A stretch of 64,000 nucleotides of DNA from positions 2,728,001-2,792,000 of the forward strand of contig LS483478.1 of NCBI GenBank assembly GCA_900478215.1. The letters are read 5' to 3'. Both the position numbers and the translations under genes were made by a program. The first letter of the stretch is position 1. Every line of letters begins with the position of its first letter. Under the pieces are notes generated by a model. The model did no database searches. It was not told where the DNA came from and saw only the letters and a list, made by a program, of their open reading frames with translations. Positions 9,503-18,525 of this stretch are shown here, piece after piece. This stretch comes from Salmonella enterica subsp. houtenae serovar Houten. Lineage in GTDB: Bacteria; Pseudomonadota; Gammaproteobacteria; Enterobacterales; Enterobacteriaceae.

Positions 9503-9980
9503 CATAACAGACAAAGTATACCTGTTCAGGCAGAGCGTAACGGGTAATAAAATCTGAAACCGTCCTGACGGCGACTTCAGCGGCCTGGGCGCGTGGATAA
9601 CCATAAACGCCGGTACTGATTGCCGGAAAAGCGATGGAACGAAAGCGATTCGCCTCGGCAAGCAGCAAACAATTCCGGTATGCCTCTTCGAGTAACTCAG
9701 CTTCCTGGTGTTCGCCGCCTCGCCAGACGGGCCCTACTGTATGAATAACCGCCTTTGCCGAAAGCTTGCCAGCAGGCGTGATAACCGCATGTCCTGTCGG
9801 GCATTCACCCTGTTGCCGGCGGATGAGTTTACAGGCGTCCAGTAATGCCGGCCCCGCCGCGCGATGAATAGCGCCGTCTACGCCGCCGCCGGCCATTAAT
9901 GACGCATTAGCAGCATTCACAATTGCATCGACGCTAAGTTGAGTGATATCCCCCTGTATGACCTGAAGACGTGATGTCAT
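9441..9980 (-). CDS. ymdB: Macrodomain protein YmdB (O-acetyl-ADP-ribose deacetylase, RNase III modulator)
   Basis: A 179-residue macrodomain protein. The motifs IVNAANASL and GGGVDGAIHRAAG form the ADP-ribose pocket, and STGVYGYP forms the second loop. E. coli YmdB hydrolyses O-acetyl-ADP-ribose and inhibits RNase III. The ATG at 9980 (MTSRLQVIQGD) has a very strong GGGGGGGAGG upstream. Its 3' end overlaps the 5' end of clsC, matching the functional pairing known in E. coli. Confidence 0.94.
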   Translation of the reverse strand: MTSRLQVIQGDITQLSVDAIVNAANASLMAGGGVDGAIHRAAGPALLDACKLIRRQQGECPTGHAVITPAGKLSAKAVIHTVGPVWRGGEHQEAELLEEAYRNCLLLAEANRFRSIAFPAISTGVYGYPRAQAAEVAVRTVSDFITRYALPEQVYFVCYDEETARLYARLLTQQGDDPA

Positions 9981-10067
9981 AACCTCCCCCCCTTGTCTCA
10001 CCTTATCTGCAAAGTGTACCGCAGGGCTTTCAACAGCGTCGCTCTTTTTATACTTATGACGCAGCCG

Positions 10068-10388
10068 TTAACGGTATTCAATATTCATAACCGCCAGGCT
10101 TTTTTGCGCATTGAGATAATGCAGCCGCACCGTCGCAATGGACTGAATATCCTGCGGTAATCCAGATGCCTGCCGAAGGTCAATCCGGTGCACTTGCTTT
10201 TTACCTTCGCGCAGGCAGGTTAAATCAATATTTTCGGCGTGAGTATAGACATCGCACAATGGCTCAACAATCGCGCCACGAAAATGGATAACGCCGCCCT
10301 GTGCCGTTTGTTGCCCCACCGCAGAATGGATAAAAAAAGCGCAGATACACAGGCCTACGCCAGGGATATTTTTCTTAATTACGGACAT
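10068..10388 (-). CDS. ymdA: Small secreted fimbrial-like protein YmdA
   Basis: A 106-residue protein with a signal peptide (to about VGQQ) and a motif VIHFRGAIVEPLCDV, resembling the first strands and first Cys of type-1 fimbrial subunits. It sits where E. coli carries ymdA, between ymdB and csgC, and is similar in size. The function is unknown. GAGGAG precedes the ATG by five bases. It is too short for a complete pilin fold, so a degenerate or minimal Ig-like domain is likely. Confidence 0.75.
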   Translation of the reverse strand: MSVIKKNIPGVGLCICAFFIHSAVGQQTAQGGVIHFRGAIVEPLCDVYTHAENIDLTCLREGKKQVHRIDLRQASGLPQDIQSIATVRLHYLNAQKSLAVMNIEYR

Positions 10389-10519
10389 GGTAACTCCTCA
10401 ATGATTAGTCATCCTCGAGGGTTCGGCGTTACCCTTTAGCGACATGCCGAGACGATGAAACGCTTTTATCGCCTCTTTATAGATAGGTCAGCCAATCTAT
10501 TTCCGCCACCATCAAAAAA

Positions 10520-10846
10520 CTACTGTGCAGAAGGCGGCCATTGTTGTGACAAATGCAGTGATTGTCCGTCCGAAACAGTAACAATAATTTTAACCGAGTC
10601 CTCTGAAGAGCTATTTACACTAAGACGAGACAACTCAATCGGTTGATTAGCAGGTAAAGATAGCGTTTGTTTTTGCTGTGTATGGCTTTGTCCCCCGACG
10701 CCGTCACGCACAGAGAGAATTTGCACCTGACAGACGCAGGGTTCGTTTAATGTGACCTGGGGGATCACCGTGTAAATATCGCCTTGCTGAGTCGTGGTAA
10801 ACGTAATCTGATTTGAAAGTGCGGCAAGGAGCAATAAGGTATGCAT
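10520..10846 (-). CDS. csgC: Curli assembly protein CsgC
   Basis: A 108-residue periplasmic protein (AgfC) with a short hydrophobic leader and a Cys-x-Cys pair (C37, C39) in an Ig-like fold. In E. coli CsgC blocks premature CsgA amyloid formation in the periplasm. The ATG has an excellent GGGAGG upstream. It is the third gene of csgBAC, downstream of csgA and beyond a terminator-like hairpin, so its expression is probably lower than csgA's. Confidence 0.93.
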   Translation of the reverse strand: MHTLLLLAALSNQITFTTTQQGDIYTVIPQVTLNEPCVCQVQILSVRDGVGGQSHTQQKQTLSLPANQPIELSRLSVNSSSEDSVKIIVTVSDGQSLHLSQQWPPSAQ

Positions 10847-10856
10847 AATTTCCTCC

Positions 10857-10889
10857 CGAAAAAAAACAGGGCTTACGCCCTGTTTTTTA
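10857..10889 (-). terminator. Terminator after csgA
   Basis: A 7-bp stem (ACAGGGC / GCCCTGT) with loop TTAC is flanked by A and T runs on both sides. It lies just after the csgA stop and before csgC. Confidence 0.8.
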
Positions 10890-10906
10890 TTAGCGCAGAC
10901 GCTAAA

Positions 10907-11362
10907 TTAATACTGGTTAGCCGTGGCGTTGTTGCCAAAACCAACCTGACGCACCATTACGCTGGAATCAGATGCGGTCTGATTAACCAGCGCGGCGTTA
11001 TTACCGCCGTATTGGCCGACAGTAATATCGGAGTTTTTAGCGTTCCACTGGTCGATGGTGGCATTGTTTCTGAAACCATTCTGAGTCAGTTCAATGGTAC
11101 TATTATCCGCACCCTGGCCCACATCGGCGCCGTTACCATAACCGCTCTGGGTAATGGTCGTTTCAGATTTACGGGCATCGCTTTGCAGAGCAAGCGCAGC
11201 GTTAGCGGAACCGTACTGATAAATGCTCAACGTTGAATCCGGGCCGGAACTATTGCCGCCGCCATTATGATTACCGCCGCCGCCCCATTGTGGAACGACG
11301 CCAGCCAGAGCACTGCCAGAAACTACGATTGCTGCGAATGCTGCCACTTTTAAAAGTTTCAT
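10907..11362 (-). CDS. csgA: Major curlin subunit CsgA
   Basis: A 151-residue secreted amyloid subunit. A 20-residue signal peptide ends SALA, a Gly/Asn-rich N22 export region follows, then five imperfect repeats of about 22 residues with the Ser-x5-Gln-x-Gly-x-Asn-x-Ala-x3-Gln pattern, ending NATANQY. It looks identical to S. Typhimurium AgfA as I remember it. It polymerises outside the cell on the CsgB nucleator into curli. It is co-transcribed with csgB under CsgD control; a GGGGG ribosome site precedes the ATG. Confidence 0.97.
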   Translation of the reverse strand: MKLLKVAAFAAIVVSGSALAGVVPQWGGGGNHNGGGNSSGPDSTLSIYQYGSANAALALQSDARKSETTITQSGYGNGADVGQGADNSTIELTQNGFRNNATIDQWNAKNSDITVGQYGGNNAALVNQTASDSSVMVRQVGFGNNATANQY

Positions 11363-11403
11363 GGTAAAACCCCCATCGGATTGATTTAAAAGTCGTAACG
11401 GTA

Positions 11404-11859
11404 TTAGCGTTGGGTGACGCGAATAGCCATATGCGACTGTTTCTGCACTACAACTGCTGTTTTCTGTGTACCGTACTGGGTAATATTGGCCTTATTTCCA
11501 GAACCTTTCTGGATAATGGCTGCACTATTACCGTAAGCGCTTTGCGATATACTGGCATCGTTGGCATTGCCCGTTTGTTCAATATACGCAAAGTTATAAT
11601 TCCCTGCCTGGTCGACTTTCGCCCGATTATTTCCTCCTTCTTGTGAAATAACAGACAAAAGTTTTGATCCTTCCTGGCGTACTCTGGCACTATTATCCGT
11701 GCCGACTTGACCAATAATGGCTGCCTGATTAAATGAAGACTTGCTTAATTCATTTACCGCAAAATTATATTCTGAACGAGCCAGATCATAATTTGTCGCG
11801 GTTGCAACTCCAGGCGCACCCAGTATTGTCAACATCATAAATAACAATTTGTTTTTCAT
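11404..11859 (-). CDS. csgB: Curlin nucleator CsgB
   Basis: A 151-residue minor curlin. A signal peptide is followed by curlin repeats (SSFNQAAIIGQ, GSGNKANITQYG), and the basic C-terminal tail MAIRVTQR anchors it to the cell surface. It nucleates CsgA polymerisation. The start at 11859 (MKNKLLFMML) is preceded by AGGGTGA; the frame runs a little further upstream without support. It is first in csgBAC, facing csgD across the long control region. Confidence 0.96.
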   Translation of the reverse strand: MKNKLLFMMLTILGAPGVATATNYDLARSEYNFAVNELSKSSFNQAAIIGQVGTDNSARVRQEGSKLLSVISQEGGNNRAKVDQAGNYNFAYIEQTGNANDASISQSAYGNSAAIIQKGSGNKANITQYGTQKTAVVVQKQSHMAIRVTQR

Positions 11860-12612
11860 GCTGTCACCCTGGACCTGGTCGTACATAGCGAAAATTATCT
11901 ATTGCTTTGTTAGCGACATGCGTTTTTTGTTAACGCGTCGTTACGATGAAGAGTATGTCCGTGGAAACATTTTTAATAACTCACCCACGAGTGGTATTTT
12001 GTTATTTAAGCTCATACCAAAGTGCTAATAAAACGATAATCATGTGATTTTTTATAATTAATTTTTGGCCACAGAAGATAGTGTATCGCGAAACAAAAAA
12101 ATGGAGAGTTGGTGTGTGTTACGCCGCCATGGAGGTGTTCTTATGCTTCCCATAGGGGCAACACGCACAAGACGTGACATACTCCGTTTTTTTTGTCTTT
12201 GTGTTGTCCAGGTTAATGCGGCGTCTCGAATTTTAAGAAAAAATAAAACCAAGACATGATGTATAATAATGAAAATCATTCTAAATCAATAGATTATTAT
12301 AATTTGTATGATTTTTTAAATCTATGCAATAACAGCAAAATGTACAACTTTACTATCAAATCTAAACTTCAAAAAAACCCAAAAACAACATTTTAATATA
12401 TATTTTTACATATTGTTACAAGTTTAACACTTGCTTTAAGATTTGTAATGGCTAGATTGAAAACAGTTAAAAGTATTTTCGTAGATATTTTTCTCTTTCT
12501 GGATGATGGGCTATTTCAACCCACAGCAGTGCAACATCTGTCAGTACTTCTGGTGCCTTTATTTTATGGAGGCAGCTGTCAGATGTGCGATTAAAAAAAG
12601 TGGAGTTTCATC
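11860..12612. promoter_or_regulatory. csgBAC / csgDEFG intergenic control region
   Basis: A 753-bp, very AT-rich region separates the divergent curli operons. It must contain the csgB promoter, the csgD promoter and the long csgD 5' leader. In E. coli and Salmonella this region binds OmpR, IHF, H-NS, CpxR and MlrA, and the leader is the target of several small RNAs. I see no convincing gene in it; the short frames around 12058-12279 have no family signature. Confidence 0.85.
11977..11987 (-). promoter_or_regulatory. Probable CsgD binding site upstream of csgB
   Basis: Read on the minus strand this is TGGGTGAGTTA, one mismatch from the CsgD consensus CGGGKGAGNKA as I remember it. It lies about 120 bp upstream of the csgB start. 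Confidence 0.6.
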
Positions 12613-13263
12613 ATGTTTAATGAAGTCCATAGTAGTCATGGTCATACACTATTGTTGATCACAAAGCCATCTCTGCAAGCTACGGCATTATTGCAACATT
12701 TAAAACAGTCGCTGGCCTTAACCGGAAAACTGCATAATATTCAACGTTCTCTGGAAGATATCTCTGCTGGTTGCATTGTTTTAATGGATATGATGGAAGC
12801 GGATAAGAAGCTTATCCACTATTGGCAGGATAATTTAAGCCGAAAAAACAATAATATAAAAACATTATTGTTAAATACCCCTGACGATTATCCCTACCGT
12901 GAAATTGAAAACTGGCCTCATATTAACGGCGTATTTTACGCCGCTGAAGATCAGGAACACGTGGTCAGCGGATTACAGGGTATTCTGCGGGGCGAATGCT
13001 ATTTTTCACAAAAATTAGCCAGTTACCTGATTACACACTCAGGAAATTACCGCTACAACAGTACCGAGTCCGCATTACTCACTCATCGCGAAAAAGAGAT
13101 CCTCAATAAGTTACGTATTGGCGCGTCTAATAATGAAATCGCCAGGTCGCTATTTATCAGCGAGAATACGGTTAAGACACATCTTTATAATCTTTTCAAA
13201 AAGATAGCTGTCAAGAATCGTACCCAGGCAGTGTCATGGGCAAACGATAATCTCAGGCGGTAA
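12613..13263 (+). CDS. csgD: Biofilm master regulator CsgD
   Basis: A 216-residue LuxR/FixJ-type regulator (AgfD). The N-terminal part is receiver-like; the C-terminal helix-turn-helix (LTHREKEILNKL through ENTVKTHLYNLFKKI, about residues 150-195) is the GerE fold. It activates csgBAC and adrA and so drives curli and cellulose production. GTGGAG lies seven bases before the ATG. csgE begins 4 bp after its stop. Expression depends on the long upstream region and leader RNA. Confidence 0.97.
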   Translation: MFNEVHSSHGHTLLLITKPSLQATALLQHLKQSLALTGKLHNIQRSLEDISAGCIVLMDMMEADKKLIHYWQDNLSRKNNNIKTLLLNTPDDYPYREIENWPHINGVFYAAEDQEHVVSGLQGILRGECYFSQKLASYLITHSGNYRYNSTESALLTHREKEILNKLRIGASNNEIARSLFISENTVKTHLYNLFKKIAVKNRTQAVSWANDNLRR

Positions 13264-13267
13264 GGCC

Positions 13268-13663
13268 ATGAAACACTATCTGACCTGGATTGTAGCAGCA
13301 GAGTTACTGTTCGCTACCGGAAACCTGTATGCCAATGACGTTGAGGTCGAGGTTCCCGGATTGTTAACCGACCATACCGTCTCTTCGATAGGACATGATT
13401 TCTATCGTGCATTCAGCGACAAATGGGAAAGCGAGTACACTGGCAATCTGACCATTAATGAAAGACCCAGTGCGCGTTGGGGAAGCTGGATCACCATAAC
13501 GGTAAATCAGGACGTTATTTTCCAGACCTTTTTATTTCCAATGAAAAGAGACTTCGAGAAAACCGTCGTCTTCGCATTAGCACAAACAGAGGAAGCATTA
13601 AATCGCCGACAAATAGATCAAACGCTATTAAGTACGAGTGATTTAGCGCGTGATGAATTCTAA
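13268..13663 (+). CDS. csgE: Curli secretion specificity factor CsgE
   Basis: A 131-residue periplasmic protein with a signal peptide ending around NLYAND. It matches CsgE, which caps the CsgG pore, gives it substrate selectivity and directs CsgA to it. The gene starts 4 bp after csgD, implying coupled translation within csgDEFG. Confidence 0.95.
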   Translation: MKHYLTWIVAAELLFATGNLYANDVEVEVPGLLTDHTVSSIGHDFYRAFSDKWESEYTGNLTINERPSARWGSWITITVNQDVIFQTFLFPMKRDFEKTVVFALAQTEEALNRRQIDQTLLSTSDLARDEF

Positions 13664-13689
13664 AACTTGATTTTTATCCGGAGGCTGTC

Positions 13690-14106
13690 ATGCGTGTTAA
13701 ACATGCAGTAGTGTTGCTCATGCTTTTTTCGCCATTAACCTGGGCCGGAAATATGACGTTCCAGTTCCGTAATCCTAACTTTGGCGGAAATCCCAATAAC
13801 GGTTCCTTTTTATTGAATAGCGCCCAGGCGCAAAATTCATATAAAGACCCCAATTATGATGACGATTTTGGTATCGAAACCCCCTCAGCGTTGGATAACT
13901 TTACGCAAGCTATTCAATCACAAATTCTGGGCGGCTTGTTGACCAATATTAATACCGGGAAACCAGGACGTATGGTGACCAACGATTTTATTATCGATAT
14001 CGCTAATCGCGACGGACAGCTCCAGCTCAACGTCACGGACAGAAAAACGGGAAGAACCTCGACCATCGAAGTGTCAGGTTTACAAACTCAGTCAACCGAT
14101 TTTTAA
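13690..14106 (+). CDS. csgF: Curli assembly protein CsgF
   Basis: A 138-residue exported protein with a signal peptide ending LTWAG. The N-terminal segment of the mature protein (MTFQFRNPNFGG) is the part that inserts in the CsgG channel and forms a second constriction; the rest helps CsgB act as a surface nucleator. It is third in csgDEFG, with a CCGGAGG ribosome site. Confidence 0.95.
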   Translation: MRVKHAVVLLMLFSPLTWAGNMTFQFRNPNFGGNPNNGSFLLNSAQAQNSYKDPNYDDDFGIETPSALDNFTQAIQSQILGGLLTNINTGKPGRMVTNDFIIDIANRDGQLQLNVTDRKTGRTSTIEVSGLQTQSTDF

Positions 14107-14132
14107 GCTACAGTCACTAAAGGATATAAATC

Positions 14133-14966
14133 ATGCCGCGCTTACTTATTTTGGTTGCCGTTTTATTGTTGAGCGGATGCTTAACTGCCCCGCCGAAACA
14201 AGCTGCGAAACCGACATTAATGCCCCGCGCACAAAGTTACAAAGATTTGACGCACTTACCTGTACCCACCGGTAAGATCTTTGTTTCGGTATATAACATT
14301 CAGGATGAAACGGGCCAATTTAAACCTTACCCGGCAAGTAACTTTTCCACGGCTGTGCCGCAGAGCGCAACCGCTATGTTGGTCACTGCGCTGAAAGATT
14401 CGCGCTGGTTTATCCCACTGGAACGACAGGGCTTACAGAATCTTTTGAATGAACGGAAAATTATTCGCGCAGCCCAGGAAAACGGCACCGTGGCGATGAA
14501 TAACCGTATCCCGCTTCAGTCGCTGACGGCGGCAAATATTATGGTGGAAGGTTCTATTATTGGTTATGAAAGCAACGTCAAATCCGGCGGGGTCGGCGCA
14601 AGATATTTCGGTATTGGCGCCGATACGCAGTATCAGTTGGATCAGATTGCTGTCAACCTGCGCGTGGTTAACGTCAGCACGGGCGAAATCCTTTCTTCGG
14701 TGAATACCAGTAAAACCATCCTTTCTTATGAAGTACAGGCAGGCGTGTTCCGTTTTATTGATTACCAGCGCTTACTGGAAGGCGAAATCGGCTATACCTC
14801 GAACGAACCGGTGATGCTGTGTCTGATGTCAGCCATTGAAACCGGCGTTATCTTCCTCATTAACGATGGTATCGATCGCGGACTGTGGGATTTGCAGAAT
14901 AAAGCGGACAGGCAAAATGATATTCTGGTGAAATACCGTGAGCTGTCAGTACCGCCAGAATCCTGA
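14133..14966 (+). CDS. csgG: Curli secretion channel lipoprotein CsgG
   Basis: A 277-residue outer-membrane lipoprotein with lipobox LLSGC (Cys16). It matches CsgG, which forms a nonameric pore that exports CsgA, CsgB and CsgF. The conserved region QSATAMLVTALKDS and the C-terminal DRGLWDLQNKAD are recognisable. It is the last gene of csgDEFG; a strong terminator follows 11 bp after the stop. Confidence 0.96.
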   Translation: MPRLLILVAVLLLSGCLTAPPKQAAKPTLMPRAQSYKDLTHLPVPTGKIFVSVYNIQDETGQFKPYPASNFSTAVPQSATAMLVTALKDSRWFIPLERQGLQNLLNERKIIRAAQENGTVAMNNRIPLQSLTAANIMVEGSIIGYESNVKSGGVGARYFGIGADTQYQLDQIAVNLRVVNVSTGEILSSVNTSKTILSYEVQAGVFRFIDYQRLLEGEIGYTSNEPVMLCLMSAIETGVIFLINDGIDRGLWDLQNKADRQNDILVKYRELSVPPES

Positions 14967-14977
14967 TGAATACGACA

Positions 14978-15006
14978 AAGCGTGGGGAAGAACCCCACGC
15001 TTTTTT
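14978..15006 (+). terminator. Terminator of csgDEFG
   Basis: An 8-bp GC-rich stem (GCGTGGGG / CCCCACGC) with a 5-base loop is followed by six T. The T run overlaps the stop codon of convergent ycdZ, so the hairpin may serve both. Confidence 0.9.
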
Positions 15007-15487
15007 ATTTTGTAACCGCCGTATGCGCTGAATGTTGCTCGCGACGTGATGCCAGCCATAGCCCACTATTTTTCATGGCATAGCCAAAGATTAGCCCCAG
15101 CGCCAGCGACGGTAATACCAACCGCCAGTTACCCTGCCCTGCAAATGTCGCACAGGCGCCAATAAATGTTCCCGGTACAAAAGAAAGCAATAGCTGCTTT
15201 GCCTGGATACACATCAGGAATGCCACGATCCCCGTCAACACGTAACTGACAATTTCCAGATGCGACGCCAGCACGCTACCGTGAATAATGACCAGCGCCC
15301 ACACCATACCGCTTAACAGCGTACAGGCGGAAATCAACAATCCCTTAAAGCCGCCCTGCGGACAGGCGAAATAAGCCGTACAACCTAAAAAACCGGCCCA
15401 GCTTAGTAACCCCAGGGAGACGGCCACCCATCCCCATATTCCAGAAAGGATGCCCGTCGTAATAGCAATAGAAAGAAGTATGTTCAT
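15005..15487 (-). CDS. ycdZ: Inner membrane protein YcdZ (DUF1097)
   Basis: A 160-residue protein with about five hydrophobic segments, matching E. coli YcdZ. The DUF1097 family has no assigned function. The start MNILLSIAIT at 15487 is the family N-terminus; the frame continues upstream without support. It is convergent with csgG and stands downstream of ycdY on the same strand. Confidence 0.88.
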   Translation of the reverse strand: MNILLSIAITTGILSGIWGWVAVSLGLLSWAGFLGCTAYFACPQGGFKGLLISACTLLSGMVWALVIIHGSVLASHLEIVSYVLTGIVAFLMCIQAKQLLLSFVPGTFIGACATFAGQGNWRLVLPSLALGLIFGYAMKNSGLWLASRREQHSAHTAVTK

Positions 15488-15587
15488 GGCGCGCATCATA
15501 GCAGAAAAGCGGCACATTAATGAGACCACGCACACATTTTATGCAATGCGACAAAACACGTTGCAGTTAAAAGTGATTTATATCACA

Positions 15588-16142
15588 TTACTCTTCATCT
15601 TCTTCCTGAAGTTCATCCCACATGGCCCCTATCGCATCACGCGTTAGTGGTGCCAGAGTGCGCCAGAATGGCGTAACGGCATGAGCTTCAACTTTACCGA
15701 GGAAAGTATTGCACCAGGGAAGCAGATAATCGGCAAATAAGGTTTCCAGCGCTTCACTTTCATCTTCGGCAGACTGATCTTCCAGCCAGGAGGCAGCGAG
15801 CAATAAAGTGCCGATATGATCGGCAGGCGTATCGGCCAGCGGCATCCCCCGCGACGTTAAAAAAGCGCGCACCTCAGACTCTTCCGCGCCTTCAACCCAC
15901 GCACTGCGGTATGGCGCTACCGCGCACTCTTCCCCAACAAATAACGCGTTGTAATCAGTGGAAATCTGCGTGATATCACAGCTTTTCTGTAAACGCGCCA
16001 GCATGTCATCCTGCTCCAAAGGCCAGTTTGCCGCCAGTTTACCTTCACGGATTAACGTAAACAGCGGAACCAGTAAAGGATCTTGCGGTTGGCGATAATA
16101 CAGCGATCCCAGCACACGGCACAGGATTGAAAACTCATTCAT
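15588..16142 (-). CDS. ycdY: TorD-family chaperone YcdY
   Basis: A 184-residue, all-alpha protein of the TorD/DmsD chaperone family; the conserved stretches YRQPQDPLL, CAVAPYRSAW and PADHIGTLL are clear. E. coli YcdY helps load zinc into the neighbouring phosphatase YcdX and is linked to swarming. The start MNEFSILCRV at 16142 is the family one. It follows ycdX by about 20 bp, so the two form an operon. Confidence 0.92.
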   Translation of the reverse strand: MNEFSILCRVLGSLYYRQPQDPLLVPLFTLIREGKLAANWPLEQDDMLARLQKSCDITQISTDYNALFVGEECAVAPYRSAWVEGAEESEVRAFLTSRGMPLADTPADHIGTLLLAASWLEDQSAEDESEALETLFADYLLPWCNTFLGKVEAHAVTPFWRTLAPLTRDAIGAMWDELQEEDEE

Positions 16143-16165
16143 TGATATCTTCCCGTAAATAACGA

Positions 16166-16903
16166 TTAAAGTTCGGCAAATTCCGGCACAGGCGCCATAC
16201 CGCGTGATTCGAGAAAGGCCAGTAAGCGCTGCGGCGAGACGTTCAGAATTCGATCTTCCGGGAAGTTCACCGCATCCAGAATTTTCCGACACTCGGTGAA
16301 ATCGCCAAGCGTAAAGGCCGTATGGGAATCAGAGCCTAATGCGACCCAACCTCCCGCATCGCGTACGGCGGCAGCGACCGCGCGGCAATTATCTTCGCTT
16401 CCTTTACGCGAATGCAGAAAAGAAGAGTTGTTGATTTCCAGCGCTACATGGTGTTTCGCCGCCGCCTGCGCGATGGCTTTAACCTCCACAGGATACTTTG
16501 GATTTCCGGGGTGACTAATAATATGCACCTTGCCGCTGGCGATGGTCGCGATCATTGCCTGGGTATTGGTTTCCTTATCATGCGGCGCAAAAACGGGCTC
16601 ATGAAAGCCTGCGATAATCAGATCCAGCGAGTCGAACATCTTTCCGGAACAATCAATTTCACCGTTAATATTCTTGATATTCGCCTCAATGCCACGCAGT
16701 ATCCCCACGCCGTCAACCAGACGCGGCCAGATGCGCATGTTAATAAAATGCCAGTGATGCGGCGCATCTTCCATGTCCGGACCATGATCGGTAATCGCAA
16801 AAAGTTTAATGCCTTTGCGTTTGGCTTCCGCGATATAATCGCTCAGCGTACTGTAGGCATGAGTGCTGGCGACGGTATGCATATGCAGGTCAACGGGATA
16901 CAT
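16166..16903 (-). CDS. ycdX: PHP-domain zinc phosphatase YcdX
   Basis: A 245-residue PHP-superfamily metal phosphatase. Metal-ligand motifs are visible: DLHMHT near the N-terminus, [19 protein letters not shown] and the late GSDSHTAF. It matches E. coli YcdX, which binds three zinc ions. It is first in the ycdX-ycdY operon. Confidence 0.94.
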
Positions 16904-16956
16904 TGTTCTCTCCTGTAATCATTTCCGACAAGGATAGCAGGTATCGCCAGCGTTTT

Positions 16957-16983
16957 TTAGCGAAACCCGGCCCACGCCGGGTT
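16957..16983 (-). terminator. Hairpin after ghrA
   Basis: An 8-bp stem (AACCCGGC / GCCGGGTT) with a 4-base loop lies 5 bp beyond the ghrA stop. The T tract on the minus strand is short, so termination strength is uncertain. Confidence 0.55.
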
Positions 16984-16987
16984 GATG

Positions 16988-17926
16988 TCAATATCCTCTT
17001 GTCCGGTCCACTTGCCCCGTCACCGGCTCTCCCTTCTCCAGTTGGGTAATAGTGCGAGCGATATAATCGATGGCTTCCGCCGGACGGGTTACTGCCGCGA
17101 TATGCGGCGTCATGGCGACTCGCGGATGGCACCATAATGGGCTTTCCTGCGGTAACGGCTCCTGGTTAAAGACATCCAACATCGCGCCTTTTAGCTTGCC
17201 GCTATCAAGCGCAGTCAGCAGATCCGCCTCCTGAACATGAACGCCGCGCGCGAGATTCAGCACGTAAGCGCCATCCGGCAATTGACTCAATAATTCGCTA
17301 TTAATAATGCCTACCGTTTGGGCCGTATTCGGCAGCAGATTAATCAGCACCCGTGTCTGGTTCAGGAAAGCGCGCAGCTCTTCACGCCCCGCATAACTTT
17401 CCACCCCAGGCCAGGATTTGCGGCTACGGCTCCAGCAACGTAACGGGAACCCCCACGCCTGTAGACTTTCTGCCACTTTTGAGCCCAGTACCCCTGCGCC
17501 CATAATACCGACGCCAAATTCCTCGCGGGTATATTCCGGCAACGGTTTCCATATCGCCTGATTTTTCAGCGCCTGATAATCATCGAAACGACGGAACCAG
17601 TGTAATACCTGGCTGACGGCATATTCCTGCATTTGCAGGCCCATACCGGTATCTTCCAGACGGAATAGAGGAATGGAGGCGTCCAGCATTTCCGGATGCG
17701 CATTTAATTTACTCAGAATTGAATCCACCCCCGCGCCCAGCGCAAAGACGGCTTTTAAGCGTCTTCCGGCCAGCATTTCAACCGGGGGCTGCCATACAAG
17801 CGCATAGTCTGCGGGTTTGTTATCATCGGCCTTCCATTCACGAACACGCGCATGTGGGAGAGCCTTCTCCAGCGCATTTCCCCACCAGGCGGCGTTAAAT
17901 GTCGGGTGATAAAAAATTATCTCCAT
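16988..17926 (-). CDS. ghrA: Glyoxylate/hydroxypyruvate reductase A GhrA (YcdW)
   Basis: A 312-residue D-2-hydroxyacid dehydrogenase. The nucleotide-binding turn is GIMGAGVLGSKVAESLQAWG around residues 140-160, the catalytic Arg lies in LARGVHVQEADL, and the late catalytic His in MTPHIAAVT. It reduces glyoxylate and hydroxypyruvate with NADPH. It matches E. coli GhrA and occupies the same place next to serX. Confidence 0.95.
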   Translation of the reverse strand: MEIIFYHPTFNAAWWGNALEKALPHARVREWKADDNKPADYALVWQPPVEMLAGRRLKAVFALGAGVDSILSKLNAHPEMLDASIPLFRLEDTGMGLQMQEYAVSQVLHWFRRFDDYQALKNQAIWKPLPEYTREEFGVGIMGAGVLGSKVAESLQAWGFPLRCWSRSRKSWPGVESYAGREELRAFLNQTRVLINLLPNTAQTVGIINSELLSQLPDGAYVLNLARGVHVQEADLLTALDSGKLKGAMLDVFNQEPLPQESPLWCHPRVAMTPHIAAVTRPAEAIDYIARTITQLEKGEPVTGQVDRTRGY

Positions 17927-18098
17927 GTTATCTCCTGAGCTGTATTGTGCGGAATGTGATTGCGCCAGTTATCAGCATTTTCAACGGGATGTGCAGCATA
18001 GCAAATTTCCCGGCGCGGGCAAAAAAAGCAGCTTTCGCTTATTAAAGCCACAGATTGGTGGAAGTTTGTATAAACGCGCTTTTTTTTAAAAAAGTTGA

Positions 18099-18127
18099 TT
18101 GACGTAGAAAAGATATTTCCCTACATT
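18099..18127 (+). promoter_or_regulatory. Promoter of tRNA-Ser
   Basis: TTGACG and TACATT are separated by exactly 17 bp and followed by a GC-rich discriminator (GCGCCC), the hallmark of stringently controlled stable-RNA promoters. It lies 35 bp before the tRNA gene. Confidence 0.75.
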
Positions 18128-18161
18128 AGCGCCCGTTCCAGTAATGCTGGAGCGACAATTT

Positions 18162-18249
18162 GGTGAGGTGTCCGAGTGGCTGAAGGAGCACGCCTGGAAA
18201 GTGTGTATACGGCAACGTATCGGGGGTTCGAATCCCCCCCTCACCGCCA
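18162..18249 (+). tRNA. serX: tRNA-Ser (anticodon GGA)
   Basis: An 88-base class II tRNA with CCA encoded. The acceptor strands GGTGAGG and CCTCACC pair, the anticodon loop contains GGA, a long variable arm follows, and the T arm GGGGGTTCGAATCCCCC is intact. The position beside ghrA matches E. coli serX. tRNA genes of this kind are island insertion sites, and foreign DNA indeed follows. Confidence 0.95.
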
Positions 18250-18257
18250 TATTCTGA

Positions 18258-18291
18258 GCGCATGTTACTGAGTGACATGCGCTTTTTCTTT
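18258..18291 (+). terminator. Terminator after tRNA-Ser
   Basis: An inverted repeat GCGCATGT / ACATGCGC, extendable by further pairs, is followed by TTTTTCTTT, eight bases after the tRNA. Confidence 0.8.
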
Positions 18292-18525
18292 ATCTGCAAT
18301 CCGGAGTATGCCATCGGGTATGCCATTACCGTCCGGCTTTCACAGGACAGTATCGCCCTGTTTAGGACTGTTTTGCACCAGTACGCAACCTCCAGGTTGA
18401 GTACTTTTCGTACTTACCGTTCTCCTCCGTTTACCTTCCCGCTTTCATGCAAACCATCGATTTAGCTCATTCCGTCAATGTAAGTATGAATAATCCCGCA
18501 GGCAAACAATCAACATTGACCGTTG

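Noticed and set aside
12058..12279. Short ORFs in the csgB-csgD intergenic region
   Set aside because: They overlap each other on opposite strands, lack ribosome sites and lie in a known regulatory region.
18126..18326. 66-codon minus-strand ORF containing GGIRTPDTLPYTHFP
   Set aside because: This is the reverse complement of the tRNA-Ser gene read as protein, a well-known spurious annotation.
18262..18465. 67-codon ORF after tRNA-Ser, considered as an integrase fragment
   Set aside because: It starts in the tRNA terminator and no integrase motif is visible.
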